DNA of 64,000 nucleotides from Streptomyces monashensis (lineage in GTDB: Bacteria; Actinomycetota; Actinomycetes; Streptomycetales; Streptomycetaceae): assembly GCF_001866665.1 (NCBI RefSeq), contig NZ_MLYO01000076.1:62001-126000 (forward strand). The letters are read 5' to 3'. Below are positions 51,343-60,226 of the stretch, piece after piece; position 1 is the first letter of the stretch, and each line of letters opens with the position of its first letter. A program made the position numbers and the translations under genes. The notes below the pieces were generated by a model. That model searched no databases and was not told where the DNA came from. It saw only the letters and a list, made by a program, of their open reading frames with translations.

Positions 51343-51369
51343 GCTCAACTCCATGCTCAATTCTGCTCG
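51343..51369. promoter_or_regulatory. Direct repeats GCTCA in the DeoR/PfkB divergent region
   Basis: GCTCA at 51343 and 51355 and GCTCG at 51365 lie 10-12 bp apart, immediately upstream of the deoR start. Such direct repeats one helical turn apart suit a DeoR-family oligomer. Confidence 0.4.
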
Positions 51370-51468
51370 ACTATTGACCAACTCGGCCGGGGAGCGCACG
51401 ATTCCGTGCACCGAAGTGAAGCGACCTGAAGAGTTCCGACGATCCGACGCCGACGGGAGGACGTCTTC

Positions 51469-52617
51469 GTGTCCGTGGACGACGAGCGGCCCGACGTGCT
51501 GTTGACCGGGCTGCTCTTCTACGACCTCGTCCTCACCGGGCTGCCGGGGCCGCCGGTGCCCGGCGAGGAGATCTGGACCTCCGGCATGGGCTGCGGCCCC
51601 GGCGGCATCGCCAACCTGGCCGTCGCCGCCGCCCGGTTCGGTCTGCGTACGTCGCTGGCCACGGTGTTCGGCGACGACTTCTACGGCGCCTGGTGCCAGG
51701 AGGTGCTGGCCGGACAGGAGGGCGTCGGTCTCGCGCGGTCGCGCACGGCACCCGGCTGGCCGACCCCGGTCACCGTCGCCCTCGCCCTGCCCGGTGCGCC
51801 CGGCGCCGACCGCGCGCTGGTCACCCACGGCGAGGAACCGCCGTACTCCCAGGACGAGTTGCTGGGTGATCCGCCCGCCGCGCGCACCGCGCTGGTCCAT
51901 CTGGAGGCCGAGGCGCCCGCCTGGCTCGGCAAGGCCGCCGCGAACGGCACCCGCGTCTTCGCCGACGTCGGCTGGGACCCGGCCCGCCGGTGGTCCCGGG
52001 ACGTGCTCGACCAGCTCGCGCTGTGCCACGCCTTCCTGCCCAACGAGGCGGAGGCCACGGCCTACACCCGCACCGACACCGCCGTCGCCGCACTCGGGGT
52101 GCTCGCGGAGCTGGTGCCGGTCGCCGTGGTGACGCGCGGCGGTCGGGGCGCGATCGCCGTCGACCAGACGACCGGCGAGTACGCCGAGGTCCCGGCCCTC
52201 GACATCGGTGTCGTGGACGCGACCGGCGCCGGCGACGTCTTCGGCGCGAGCTTCGTGGCCGCCTCACTCGGCGGCTGGCCGCTGGCCGAGCGGCTGCGGT
52301 TCGCCGTCCTCGCCGCCGGCCTGTCGGTGGCCCGGCACGGCGGGGCGCTGGCGGCCCCCGGCTGGTACGGCGTCGACCGCTGGTGGCGGACGCGGAGCGA
52401 CCCCGAACTGCGGCGCGCCTACAGCTTCCTCGCCGACCGCCTGCCCGCCGACCCGGGCCCGCCGCCGCGCCCGGCCCCGGTCACCCCGCCGGCGTGGCCC
52501 GCACCCGCGACCGCGCCGGAGCGGGGCGCGCCCGTCCCCGCGCCGGGCCGGCCCGCACCGGCGGCATCGCCCGTCCCGCACTCCGACGACGATCCGCCCG
52601 CCACGGCGCGGAGCTGA
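51469..52617 (+). CDS. PfkB-family carbohydrate kinase
   Basis: A 382-residue ribokinase-fold sugar kinase. The N-terminal GCGPGGIANLAVAAARFG motif and the C-terminal catalytic DATGAGDVFGASF motif (near residue 249) mark the PfkB family. The last 65 residues are Pro/Ala-rich and likely disordered, an unusual tail. GTG 51469 has GGAGG 8 bases upstream. It is followed after 43 bases by the sugar importer genes, so it probably phosphorylates the imported sugar. The substrate is unknown. Confidence 0.9.
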   Translation: MSVDDERPDVLLTGLLFYDLVLTGLPGPPVPGEEIWTSGMGCGPGGIANLAVAAARFGLRTSLATVFGDDFYGAWCQEVLAGQEGVGLARSRTAPGWPTPVTVALALPGAPGADRALVTHGEEPPYSQDELLGDPPAARTALVHLEAEAPAWLGKAAANGTRVFADVGWDPARRWSRDVLDQLALCHAFLPNEAEATAYTRTDTAVAALGVLAELVPVAVVTRGGRGAIAVDQTTGEYAEVPALDIGVVDATGAGDVFGASFVAASLGGWPLAERLRFAVLAAGLSVARHGGALAAPGWYGVDRWWRTRSDPELRRAYSFLADRLPADPGPPPRPAPVTPPAWPAPATAPERGAPVPAPGRPAPAASPVPHSDDDPPATARS

Positions 52618-52660
52618 TCCCCTCTCGCGCGTCGACGACATCCGAAAGGCGGTGGGAGCT

Positions 52661-53947
52661 GTGCGGCTCTCCCGAAGAGGCCTGCTACGGGCGGGCCTCG
52701 GCACGACGGCCGCCACGGCGCTCGGCGGCCTGGCGTCGGGCTGTGCCGTGCCGACCGGCTCGACCGGCCGGAACATGGTGCTGTGGTACTGGGACGGCGG
52801 CCTCGGCGACACCGTCCTGAAACAGGCCAGGAAACGTTTCGACGGGTCCGTGGCGCTACGGGCGGTCAAGATAGGCGGTTACTACCGCTCGAAGCTGATC
52901 ACCACGATGGCGGGCCGGGCCCACATCCCCGACATCGCGGGCCTCAAGGGCGAGGACATGGCGTCCTACCTGCCCGATGCCGACCAGTTCGTGGACCTGC
53001 GCACGCTCGGCGCGGAAAAGCTCCGCCACCGGTATCTGGCCTGGAAGTGGGAGCAGGGTCACGCGGCCGACGGCCGGATGGTCGGGTTCCCGATCGACTG
53101 CGGCCCGGTCGCGCACTACTACCAGTAAGAGGTGTTCCGCCGGGCGGGTCTGCCGTACGAACCAGCCGATGTGACACGTGAGCTGGGCAGCTGGGAGACG
53201 TTCTTCGCCGCCGGGGAACAGCTGCGGAAACGCCTGCCGGGGACGTACCTGCTGACCGACATCACCAGCGTCTTCGAGATGTCGGTCAACCAGGGCACGA
53301 AGCGGTACGTCGACAGGGAGCGGCACTTCATCGGCGACCAGGAACACGTGCGTACCGCGTGGGACCGGGCCGTGGAGGCCAAGCGGCGGCGGATCGTCTC
53401 CGACCTGGTCAGCGGCACCCCGGACCAGCTCTCGGCCGTCCAGGACGGCAAGCTGCCCAGCCAGCTCAACGCCTCCTGGGCCACCAACGACATCAAGACG
53501 GGGGTGCCGAGGACCACGGGCCGCTGGCGGGTGGCGGCCTGTCCGGGCGGGCCGTCGAACATCGGCGGCTCGTTCCTCTCCGTCACCAAGGCCTGCCGGG
53601 AGCCGGAGGAGGCGTTCCGGATCATCAGCTGGGTACTGGACGCCGCCAACCAGGCGCAGGGCTTCGTGGACGCCGGCCTGTTCCCGTCCACCCCGGCGTC
53701 GTACGGCCTGAGAACGCTGCGCGAGCCCGATCCGTTCTTCGGCGGCCAGATCACCATGGACGTCTTCGGGCCCGCCGCGCAGAAGATCCCGGTCGCCTAC
53801 GACAGCCCGTACGACACCGCCCTTTCGCAGCCGGTCAAGGACGAGATCAAGAACGTCGGCGTCCTCGGCAAGGACCCCGAGCAGGCCTGGAGGGACGCCA
53901 TGCACACCTGCCGGCGCATCGCCGAACACCTGGGGGTGAGCTACTGA
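52661..53947 (+). pseudogene. Sugar-binding protein interrupted by in-frame TAA
   Basis: An ABC-transporter solute-binding lipoprotein split by a TAA at 53126-53128. The first part (155 codons) has a Tat-like signal (SRRGLLRAGLG) with lipobox LASGC and the start of a family 1 binding protein ending VAHYYQ. The frame continues without shift as EVFRRAGLPYEP, the expected sequence, up to 53947. One base change (for example GAA or CAA to TAA) explains it. TAA is the rarest stop in such genomes. The stop of the second half overlaps the start of the permease gene. Without read-through the transporter lacks its receptor. GTG 52661 or 52652 could be the start; both have poor ribosome spacing. Confidence 0.82.
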
Positions 53948-54906
53948 TGGCCACGGCCCTGGACGGCAAGCCCTCGCCCGTGCTCGCGGATCCGTCCGCC
54001 GTCCGCGGAAAGCGGGGCCGGCGCGCGTACTGGCACCTCTACGCCGCCATCTCCCCCTTCTATCTGCTGTTCCTCTGCTTCGGCCTGGTCCCCGTCGGGT
54101 TCTCCCTCTATCTGTCCTTCCACCGCTGGGACGGTCTCGGCCGGATGGAGTGGGCGGGCCTGTCGCAGTACCGGTACCTGCTGGCGGACAGCGACTTCTG
54201 GTCCTCGATCGGGAACACCGTCGTCATCTGGGCGCTGGCCACCTTCCCCATGGTCTTCCTGGCGATGGTGACGGCCGTGATGCTCAACTCGGCGGTGCGT
54301 TTCAAGAACGTGTACCGGTTCGCGTACTTCCTGCCGAACGTCACCTCCGTCGTCGCCGTCGCGATCATCTTCGGCTCGGTGTTCTCCACCAACTTCGGCC
54401 TGGTCAACGCCCTGTTGCAGGCGGTCGGGCTGGACCAGGTGGCCTGGCTGAACACGCCCTGGGGCATCAAGGTCGCCATCGCCACGCTGATGACCTGGCA
54501 GTGGACCGGTTACAACGCGATCATCTTCCTCGCCGGGCTGCAGACCATCCCCGGCGAGCTGTACGAGGCGGCGCGGATCGACGGCGCCGGGCCCGTCGCG
54601 ACCTTCTTCCGGGTGACGCTGCCGCTGATGCGGCCGGTGCTGCTGTTCGTGCTGGTCGTCTCGACCGTGACCGGTCTGCAGAGCTTCTCCGAACCCCAGG
54701 TGCTGCTCCAGAACACCGCCAACGAGTCGGCCTTCTCCGGCGGCCCCGGGCACGCGGGCCGCACGATGGTCCTCTACTTCTTCCAACAGACCTTCGACAA
54801 CAACGACTTCGGCTACGGCGCCGCCGTGGCCTGGGGCATCTTCCTCGTCGTCGCCCTCTTCTCGATCGTCAACTGGCGCCTGGTGCAACGCCGGGGCGAA
54901 GAATAG
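53947..54906 (+). CDS. Sugar ABC transporter permease (first)
   Basis: A 319-residue MalF-type permease with six membrane segments and EAA loop ELYEAARIDGAGPVATF near residue 210. ATG 53947 overlaps the stop of the broken binding-protein gene (TGATG). It looks intact, as does the second permease. The partner ATPase is not encoded here and would be the shared MsiK-like protein elsewhere in the genome. Confidence 0.93.
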   Translation: MATALDGKPSPVLADPSAVRGKRGRRAYWHLYAAISPFYLLFLCFGLVPVGFSLYLSFHRWDGLGRMEWAGLSQYRYLLADSDFWSSIGNTVVIWALATFPMVFLAMVTAVMLNSAVRFKNVYRFAYFLPNVTSVVAVAIIFGSVFSTNFGLVNALLQAVGLDQVAWLNTPWGIKVAIATLMTWQWTGYNAIIFLAGLQTIPGELYEAARIDGAGPVATFFRVTLPLMRPVLLFVLVVSTVTGLQSFSEPQVLLQNTANESAFSGGPGHAGRTMVLYFFQQTFDNNDFGYGAAVAWGIFLVVALFSIVNWRLVQRRGEE

Positions 54907-54920
54907 GCAGGCCGCACACC

Positions 54921-55826
54921 ATGGCAACCACCCACGGCACACGACGGCCCCGCACCGTCAGGGAAACCCGGAGCATCAGGGGCACCCGGACCGGGCGCAT
55001 CAGGGGAACCCGCGGCAGAGGCATCGCGCTGCACGCCGTCCTCGTCCTCGGTCTGCTGCTGTCGGCCTTCCCGTTCTACTGGGCCGTGATCATGTCGACG
55101 CACACGTCGAGCGAGATCTTCTCCTTCCCGCCGAAGCTCCTGCCGGGCTCGCACTTCCCGGAGAACGTCCGTCATCTCTTCGCCGCCGTCGACTTCTTCG
55201 GCTCCATGCTGAACTCGCTGCTGGTCGCGGGCTCGGTGACGGTGCTGGTGCTGTTCTTCGACTCGCTGGCCGCGTTCGTCTTCGCCAAGTTCGCCTTCCC
55301 CGGCCGACGGCCGCTGTTCGCCCTGCTCATGCTGATCTTCATGGTGCCGGCGCAGCTGGCCGCCATCCCGCAGTTCGTGATCATGGCGAAGCTCGGCTGG
55401 ATCGGCTCGATGACCTCGCTGGTCGTGCCGGCGTCGGCCAACGCCTTCGGCATCTTCTGGATGCGCCAGTACATGCGGGGCGCGATCCCCGACGAGCTGC
55501 TGGACGCCTCCCGCATCGACGGCGCGCACTTCCTGCGCCAGTACTGGCACGTGGCCCTGCCGGTGGTCCGGCCCGGGCTGGCCTTCCTCGGCATCTTCAC
55601 CTTCATGAGCCAGTGGAACGACTACGCCTGGCCCCTGATCGCCCTGACCAACCCCGACAACGTCACCCTCCAGGTCGCCCTCTCCCAGCTGAACGGCACC
55701 CACGGCACCACCGACTACGGCATGGTGATGACCGGCGCCCTGCTCGCCCTGGTCCCGCTGCTGACCGTGTTCGCGATCGGCGCCCGGCAGATCATCGGAG
55801 ACCTCGCCAAGGGGGCCATCCGATGA
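54921..55826 (+). CDS. Sugar ABC transporter permease (second)
   Basis: A 301-residue MalG-type permease. The first 35 residues are strongly basic and repetitive (RETRSIRGTRTGRIRGTRGRG), followed by six membrane segments and EAA loop DELLDASRIDGAHFLRQ near residue 195. Its stop overlaps an ATG at 55823 (ATGA) that must have been the start of a downstream glycosidase gene, now a remnant. Intact. Confidence 0.93.
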   Translation: MATTHGTRRPRTVRETRSIRGTRTGRIRGTRGRGIALHAVLVLGLLLSAFPFYWAVIMSTHTSSEIFSFPPKLLPGSHFPENVRHLFAAVDFFGSMLNSLLVAGSVTVLVLFFDSLAAFVFAKFAFPGRRPLFALLMLIFMVPAQLAAIPQFVIMAKLGWIGSMTSLVVPASANAFGIFWMRQYMRGAIPDELLDASRIDGAHFLRQYWHVALPVVRPGLAFLGIFTFMSQWNDYAWPLIALTNPDNVTLQVALSQLNGTHGTTDYGMVMTGALLALVPLLTVFAIGARQIIGDLAKGAIR

Positions 55827-56476
55827 GGGAACCCTGTCGGGGGCCGGTGATGGGTCACTTTCCGTAATCGGTTACCGAGTCCACCCCGGCTCTTCAGGGC
55901 GGCTTCATCCGCCGGCCCCGGGGCCACGGAATGGTGCAGCGCGTGAGCTACGGAAGACCGGCCGGGCGCATGGACACCGGGCCGCACGAGCACCGGCAGC
56001 GCGGGGCCGCGGTCCGCATCCGGTGCCACCGGCACGAGGGAATCGTCCTCGCCAACGACCACCACGTCCCCGGTCTCGGCCGGCTGGCGGCGACCTGGGA
56101 GTTGGTGCGGGCCGACGGGAGGACCCTGGCCGCCCCGGCCGAACTGCCCGATCTGCGGCCGGGCGAGACGGCGGCGGTGTCTCTGCCGTTCGGGCTGCCA
56201 CGGGACGGCGGCGCGGCCTGGCTGACCCTGCGGGTGCTGACGGCGACGGACGAGCCGGGGGCGCCGCGCGGTACGGAACTGTGCGCGCCCCGGATCCTGC
56301 TGCCGGCCACGACCACCACCAAGGCCACCACCGCCACCGCCACGACCACCGTCACCAGGTATCCCGAACGCGCCACGCCCGCCGGGCACACCGAGGCTGA
56401 GACTGCCGTAGGGCCGCCGTCCCGCCCGGCACCGGCCGTGAACCGCCGCCGCAGTCGCCCCCTGCGTGCCCTCTGA
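55823..56476 (+). pseudogene. GH2 beta-galactosidase remnant
   Basis: ATG 55823 overlaps the permease stop in the way of a translated next gene, but the frame stops at TAA 55865-55867 after 14 codons. The same frame then continues: ALQGGFI near 55895 matches the end of the GH2 catalytic barrel (usual LQGGFIWEW), then GHGMVQRV and GRPAGR, and residues from about 56008 onward match the GH2 domain after the barrel (RLAATWELVRADGRTLAAPA, then LPFGLP, then GGAAWLTLRVLTATDEP). Most of the catalytic domain (several hundred codons) and the final domain are missing; the tail is Thr-rich low-complexity sequence. It is probably the lost glycosidase of the transport operon. A GTG/ATG at 55931 could still give a 181-residue peptide. 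Confidence 0.75.
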
Positions 56477-56540
56477 CCCCGAACCGCTCTGCCCTTCTCA
56501 GTGACCTCCAGTGATCTTCAGCGACCTTTACGGAGCACAC

Positions 56541-58367
56541 GTGTGTACGTCGCATGACCCCGTCCGGGACGAGGCCGCGCAGGCCGGTGCCGGGCGACGC
56601 AGTTTCCTCAGGGCCACCGCGCTGCTGGGCGCCGCCGCCACGGCCGGGGTCGCCGTGCCGGCCGGCGCCGAGGCGGCGGAGAAGGGCGGCCGGCGGCCCG
56701 ACCCGGAGAGCCGTCGCTTCACGCTCGCGGTGATGCCCGACACCCAGTACCTGTTCGACGGGCCGAGCATCGACGCGGCGCCCGTCGAGGCGTCGCTGCG
56801 CTACCTGTTGCAGCACGGCAGGGACGAGAACATCGTCTTCCTGTCCCACCTCGGCGACCTCACCCAGAACGGCGCCGAGGCCGAATTCGCGGCGATCGGC
56901 GCGGCGTTCGGGATCCTCGACCGCCGAGGCGTCGGCTACAGCGTGCTGGCCGGCAACCATGACGTGAAGTCCTCGACGGACGACCAGCGCGGCCCGACGC
57001 CGTACCTGGAGACTTTCGGTCCCCAGCGCTTCCGGAGCACGTCGACCTTCGGCGGGGCCTCTTCGGACGGCTACAACACCTACCACCTCTTCCGGGCGGC
57101 CGGTCGGGAGTGGCTGGTGCTGGCACTGGACTGGCGGCTGTCGGACAAGGGGTACGCGTGGGCGAAGGACGTCCTCGCCCGGCACCCGAGGACCCCCGTC
57201 GTTCTCACCACACACGAACTCGTCGTCGAGGACGACCGGTTGTCGGACCACGGGCAGCAGCTGTGGGACCGGCTCATCGCGGACCACGACCAGATCTTCC
57301 TCACCCTGAACGGCCACTACTGGCCGGCCGGGCGGGCGGTCCGTACGAACGCGGCGGGCAACGAGGTGCACCTGCACCTCACGAACTACCAGAACCGCTA
57401 CTTCGGCGGCGCGGCGATGATCCGTCTGTACCGTTTCGACCTGGACCGGAACGTCATCGACGTCGAAACCGTTTCCCCGTGGATCCTCGGCCGGGCCGCC
57501 GAGGGCCTGAACGCGCTGGAGCGGCAGGAACTGGAGCTGAGCGGCGACGCGGACCGCTTCTCGGTGGACATCGACTTCGCGGCCCGCTTCGCCGGCTTCG
57601 CCCCGGTGCCGGCCCGCCCCGCGCGGCCCGCGTCTAAGATGCTGATCCCGGGCACGGCCGCCTACTGGCGCTTCGAGTCGGCCGTCTCCGGCACCGTGCG
57701 CGACCTGTCCGGCCGGGGCAACGACCTCACCGTGGTCCCGGTGGGCGGCGGCACGCTCGGCTGGTCGGCCGACCACCACCCCGACCAGCCGGGGCACGGC
57801 AGCCTGGAGTTCCAGGGGTACAAGTCCCCGCTGAAGGGCGCGTATCTGCGCACGGTGGACGGTGCGCCGCTCAACTCGGCGACTTTCGGGAACGGTTACA
57901 CCATCGAGGTCTTCTACCGCCTCCCGGCCGACTGGGACCCCGCCCACCACGCCTGGTCGGGCATCGTCGGCCGTACCGGCACGGGCGGCGCCGCCGGCAG
58001 GACCGGCGACGATCCCGACGAGCCGCTGGCCACCCTCTCGCTGTCGGACGACCGTGAGCCGCAGTGGGCGATGCGGCCGCTCAACCAGGAGGGCATCGCC
58101 ACCAACTGGGGGCAGGAGACGCCGCTGGAGACCTGGTGGCACCTCGCGGTCGTCAACGACGGCACCCGCACCACCCTCTACGTTGAGGGCTGCCCGGTCG
58201 TCCGCAACCCGAAGGCCCCGGCCGTCGGGATCACCTCCGTCGGACTGCCGTGGCTGCTCGGCGGCTACGAGTACGCGGGAAAGACCGACCAGATCCTGCA
58301 CGGCCGCCTCGGTGACGTACGGATCGTCTCCCGGGCGCTGCCCGTCACCGCCTTCATGACCCACTGA
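56541..58367 (+). CDS. Tat-exported metallophosphoesterase with LamG-like domain
   Basis: A 608-residue exported protein. The twin-arginine signal RRSFLRATALLGAAA lies near residue 19. The calcineurin-like phosphoesterase domain (about 60-310) shows VMPDTQYLF, LSHLGDLTQNG, LAGNHDV, VLTTHELV and LNGHYW. A concanavalin-like LamG domain (about 370-608) follows (AAYWRFESAVSGTVRDLSGRGND; TWWHLAVVNDGTRTTLYVEG; LGDVRIVSRAL). GTG 56541 has GGAG 5 bases upstream; GTG 56511 is possible. The LamG part may bind glycans or the cell wall. Together with the next gene it forms a pair of exported hydrolase-like proteins. Confidence 0.88.
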   Translation: MCTSHDPVRDEAAQAGAGRRSFLRATALLGAAATAGVAVPAGAEAAEKGGRRPDPESRRFTLAVMPDTQYLFDGPSIDAAPVEASLRYLLQHGRDENIVFLSHLGDLTQNGAEAEFAAIGAAFGILDRRGVGYSVLAGNHDVKSSTDDQRGPTPYLETFGPQRFRSTSTFGGASSDGYNTYHLFRAAGREWLVLALDWRLSDKGYAWAKDVLARHPRTPVVLTTHELVVEDDRLSDHGQQLWDRLIADHDQIFLTLNGHYWPAGRAVRTNAAGNEVHLHLTNYQNRYFGGAAMIRLYRFDLDRNVIDVETVSPWILGRAAEGLNALERQELELSGDADRFSVDIDFAARFAGFAPVPARPARPASKMLIPGTAAYWRFESAVSGTVRDLSGRGNDLTVVPVGGGTLGWSADHHPDQPGHGSLEFQGYKSPLKGAYLRTVDGAPLNSATFGNGYTIEVFYRLPADWDPAHHAWSGIVGRTGTGGAAGRTGDDPDEPLATLSLSDDREPQWAMRPLNQEGIATNWGQETPLETWWHLAVVNDGTRTTLYVEGCPVVRNPKAPAVGITSVGLPWLLGGYEYAGKTDQILHGRLGDVRIVSRALPVTAFMTH

Positions 58368-58393
58368 CCCCGCCCCCCGCACCGAGGATCACC

Positions 58394-60085
58394 ATGACCG
58401 AGCAGCAGCTCCCCGTCTGGGCCGACCCGGCGGTCTCCCCCGCCGACCTCGACGCCCAGGGCATGTCCCGACGCCGGCTCCTTCGCCGTGCCGGCCTGTT
58501 CGGCGCCGCCTTCGCCCTCGGGTCGGCGACGACGCCCGCCCTGGCCGCCACCGACGCCGACGCCGACGCCGACCGGCACCTCGGCGGGGACGACCCGCAT
58601 CTCGCCTACCTGGTCGGCGACCACCACGTGCACTCCGTCTACAGCCACGACGCCAAGTACACGTTCTCCCAGCAGGCCACCGCCGCCGCCCGGTACGGCC
58701 TGGACTGGATGGTGTTCAACGAGCACTCCAACGTCGGGCACGCCCGCTACGGCGCCGCGCTGGAGCACCGGGAGATCCTCAGGGCCCGGGCCGAGAACCC
58801 GCGCCAGCTGATCTTCCAGGGCCTGGAGTGGTACATCCCGGCCGCCGAGCACGCCACGGTGTTCGCCGCGCCCGGCCCGCACGAGGCCGACCTGCTCACG
58901 CGGTTCGAGCTGGCCTACGACGGCAAGCTGCTCGGCTACGACAAGGGCGGCGCCGCCGACCCGGACACCGCCCGCAACGAGGCGCACGCGGTCAAGGCCG
59001 TCACGTGGCTGGCGGAGCAACGCCGTTCGGGCTACGTCGACGACGTCCTCGTCCTCGCCAACCACCCGTTGCGCCTCGGCATCGACTCGCCGCACGAGCT
59101 GCGTGCCTGGCGGGACGCGGCGCCCGAGATCGTGATCGGCATGGAGGGCGCGCCCGGCGCCCAGGGCGCGGCGATCCCGGGATGGCGGGGCTCGGCGTCG
59201 ATCCGCGGCGAGTACGAGAACAGGCCGTCCGACCAGTCGTGGTCCGGCTACCCGGCGGACGCCTACCTCACCTACGGCGGCTTCGACTGGGCGACCGCGA
59301 CGGTCGGCGGCCTGTGGGACGCTCTGCTGGCCGAGGGCAGGCTGTTCTCGATCACCTCCAACTCCGACAACCACCGCACGGTCTTCGACACCTGGAAGAA
59401 CGGCGACTGGGCGCCGGGGCGGAACTTCGACAACACGGGCAGGCTGCCCGACCCGGTGGACACGGGCACCCCGCAGCCGGGCAGCGACTTCTGGCCGGGC
59501 GAGTTCAGCCGCACCCACGTCGGCGTCACCCGCTACGGCTACCGGGCGGTGATGGCGGGCCTGCGCGCGGGACGGGTGTGGGTCGACCACGGGCATCTGC
59601 TCGACGGCCTCGACGTACGCCTGAAGCGGGAGCGCGACCACGGACCGGGGGTCACGCTCGGCGGGCGGCTGCGGGTCCGGGCGGGCGAGCGGCTCACCCT
59701 GTGTGTGACGGTCACGACCGCCTCGCGCGCCAACCCGCAGGGCATCCTGCCGAGGCCGGCGCACGTGGACGTCGTCCGGGGTGCCGTGCGCGGTCCGGCC
59801 GCCGACCGGGACGGCTGGCGGGCGCCGGACACCAGGGTCGTGCACACCACCGACGTCGGCGGCCGCACCGGCACCTACACGCTGCGCATCCCGCTCACCG
59901 CCGGCGAGGAGTCCTTCTACGTCCGCCTGCGCGGCAGCGACGGAAACCGGCACGGAACCGGTTACCTCGGCGCGGCCGTCGACCCGCACGGACCGGTCCC
60001 GCACACGCCCGGCGACGGCGACCCGTGGGCCGACACGTGGTTCTACTCCAACCCGGTCTTCGTCGACGTGACCGGAGCCCGGTGA
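58394..60085 (+). CDS. Tat-exported PHP-domain protein
   Basis: A 563-residue exported protein. A twin-arginine signal (SRRRLLRRAGLFGAAF) lies near residue 25. The PHP metal-binding fold follows: VGDHHVHSVYSHDAKYTF near 75, DWMVFNEHSNVGH near 105, GLEWYIP, LANHPLRL and SNSDNHRTVFD. A C-terminal beta domain (about 430-563) completes it. PHP enzymes are usually phosphoesterases or nucleases. ATG 58394 has GAGG about 7 bases upstream and lies 26 bases after the previous gene, so the two are likely co-transcribed. The substrate is unknown; a role in extracellular phosphate release is plausible. Confidence 0.85.
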   Translation: MTEQQLPVWADPAVSPADLDAQGMSRRRLLRRAGLFGAAFALGSATTPALAATDADADADRHLGGDDPHLAYLVGDHHVHSVYSHDAKYTFSQQATAAARYGLDWMVFNEHSNVGHARYGAALEHREILRARAENPRQLIFQGLEWYIPAAEHATVFAAPGPHEADLLTRFELAYDGKLLGYDKGGAADPDTARNEAHAVKAVTWLAEQRRSGYVDDVLVLANHPLRLGIDSPHELRAWRDAAPEIVIGMEGAPGAQGAAIPGWRGSASIRGEYENRPSDQSWSGYPADAYLTYGGFDWATATVGGLWDALLAEGRLFSITSNSDNHRTVFDTWKNGDWAPGRNFDNTGRLPDPVDTGTPQPGSDFWPGEFSRTHVGVTRYGYRAVMAGLRAGRVWVDHGHLLDGLDVRLKRERDHGPGVTLGGRLRVRAGERLTLCVTVTTASRANPQGILPRPAHVDVVRGAVRGPAADRDGWRAPDTRVVHTTDVGGRTGTYTLRIPLTAGEESFYVRLRGSDGNRHGTGYLGAAVDPHGPVPHTPGDGDPWADTWFYSNPVFVDVTGAR

Positions 60086-60184
60086 CCCGGGACCGAGCAG
60101 GGCCGACCGGAGCCCGCCGGCCCACGGCGTCCTGACCCGCACCCGTCGGCGCGACGGGCTCCCGCGCGTACTGTCGGCGATGCA

Positions 60185-60208
60185 GCTCCCGCCGGGCCCG
60201 GCGGGAGC
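60185..60208. promoter_or_regulatory. 24-bp perfect palindrome upstream of the IclR gene
   Basis: GCTCCCGCCGGG (60185-60196) is followed directly by its reverse complement (60197-60208), 19 bases before the iclR start. It could be an IclR operator or a leader hairpin/terminator for the PHP gene. Confidence 0.6.
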
Positions 60209-60226
60209 GGGCGACGACAGGGCGAG

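Noticed and set aside
53126..53128. Programmed read-through or recoding at TAA
   Set aside because: No known read-through context or structure is visible; a point mutation or base-call error is simpler.
55931..56476. Independent 181-residue protein gene
   Set aside because: Recognisable GH2 sequence extends upstream of this start in the same frame, so it is better read as part of a remnant.
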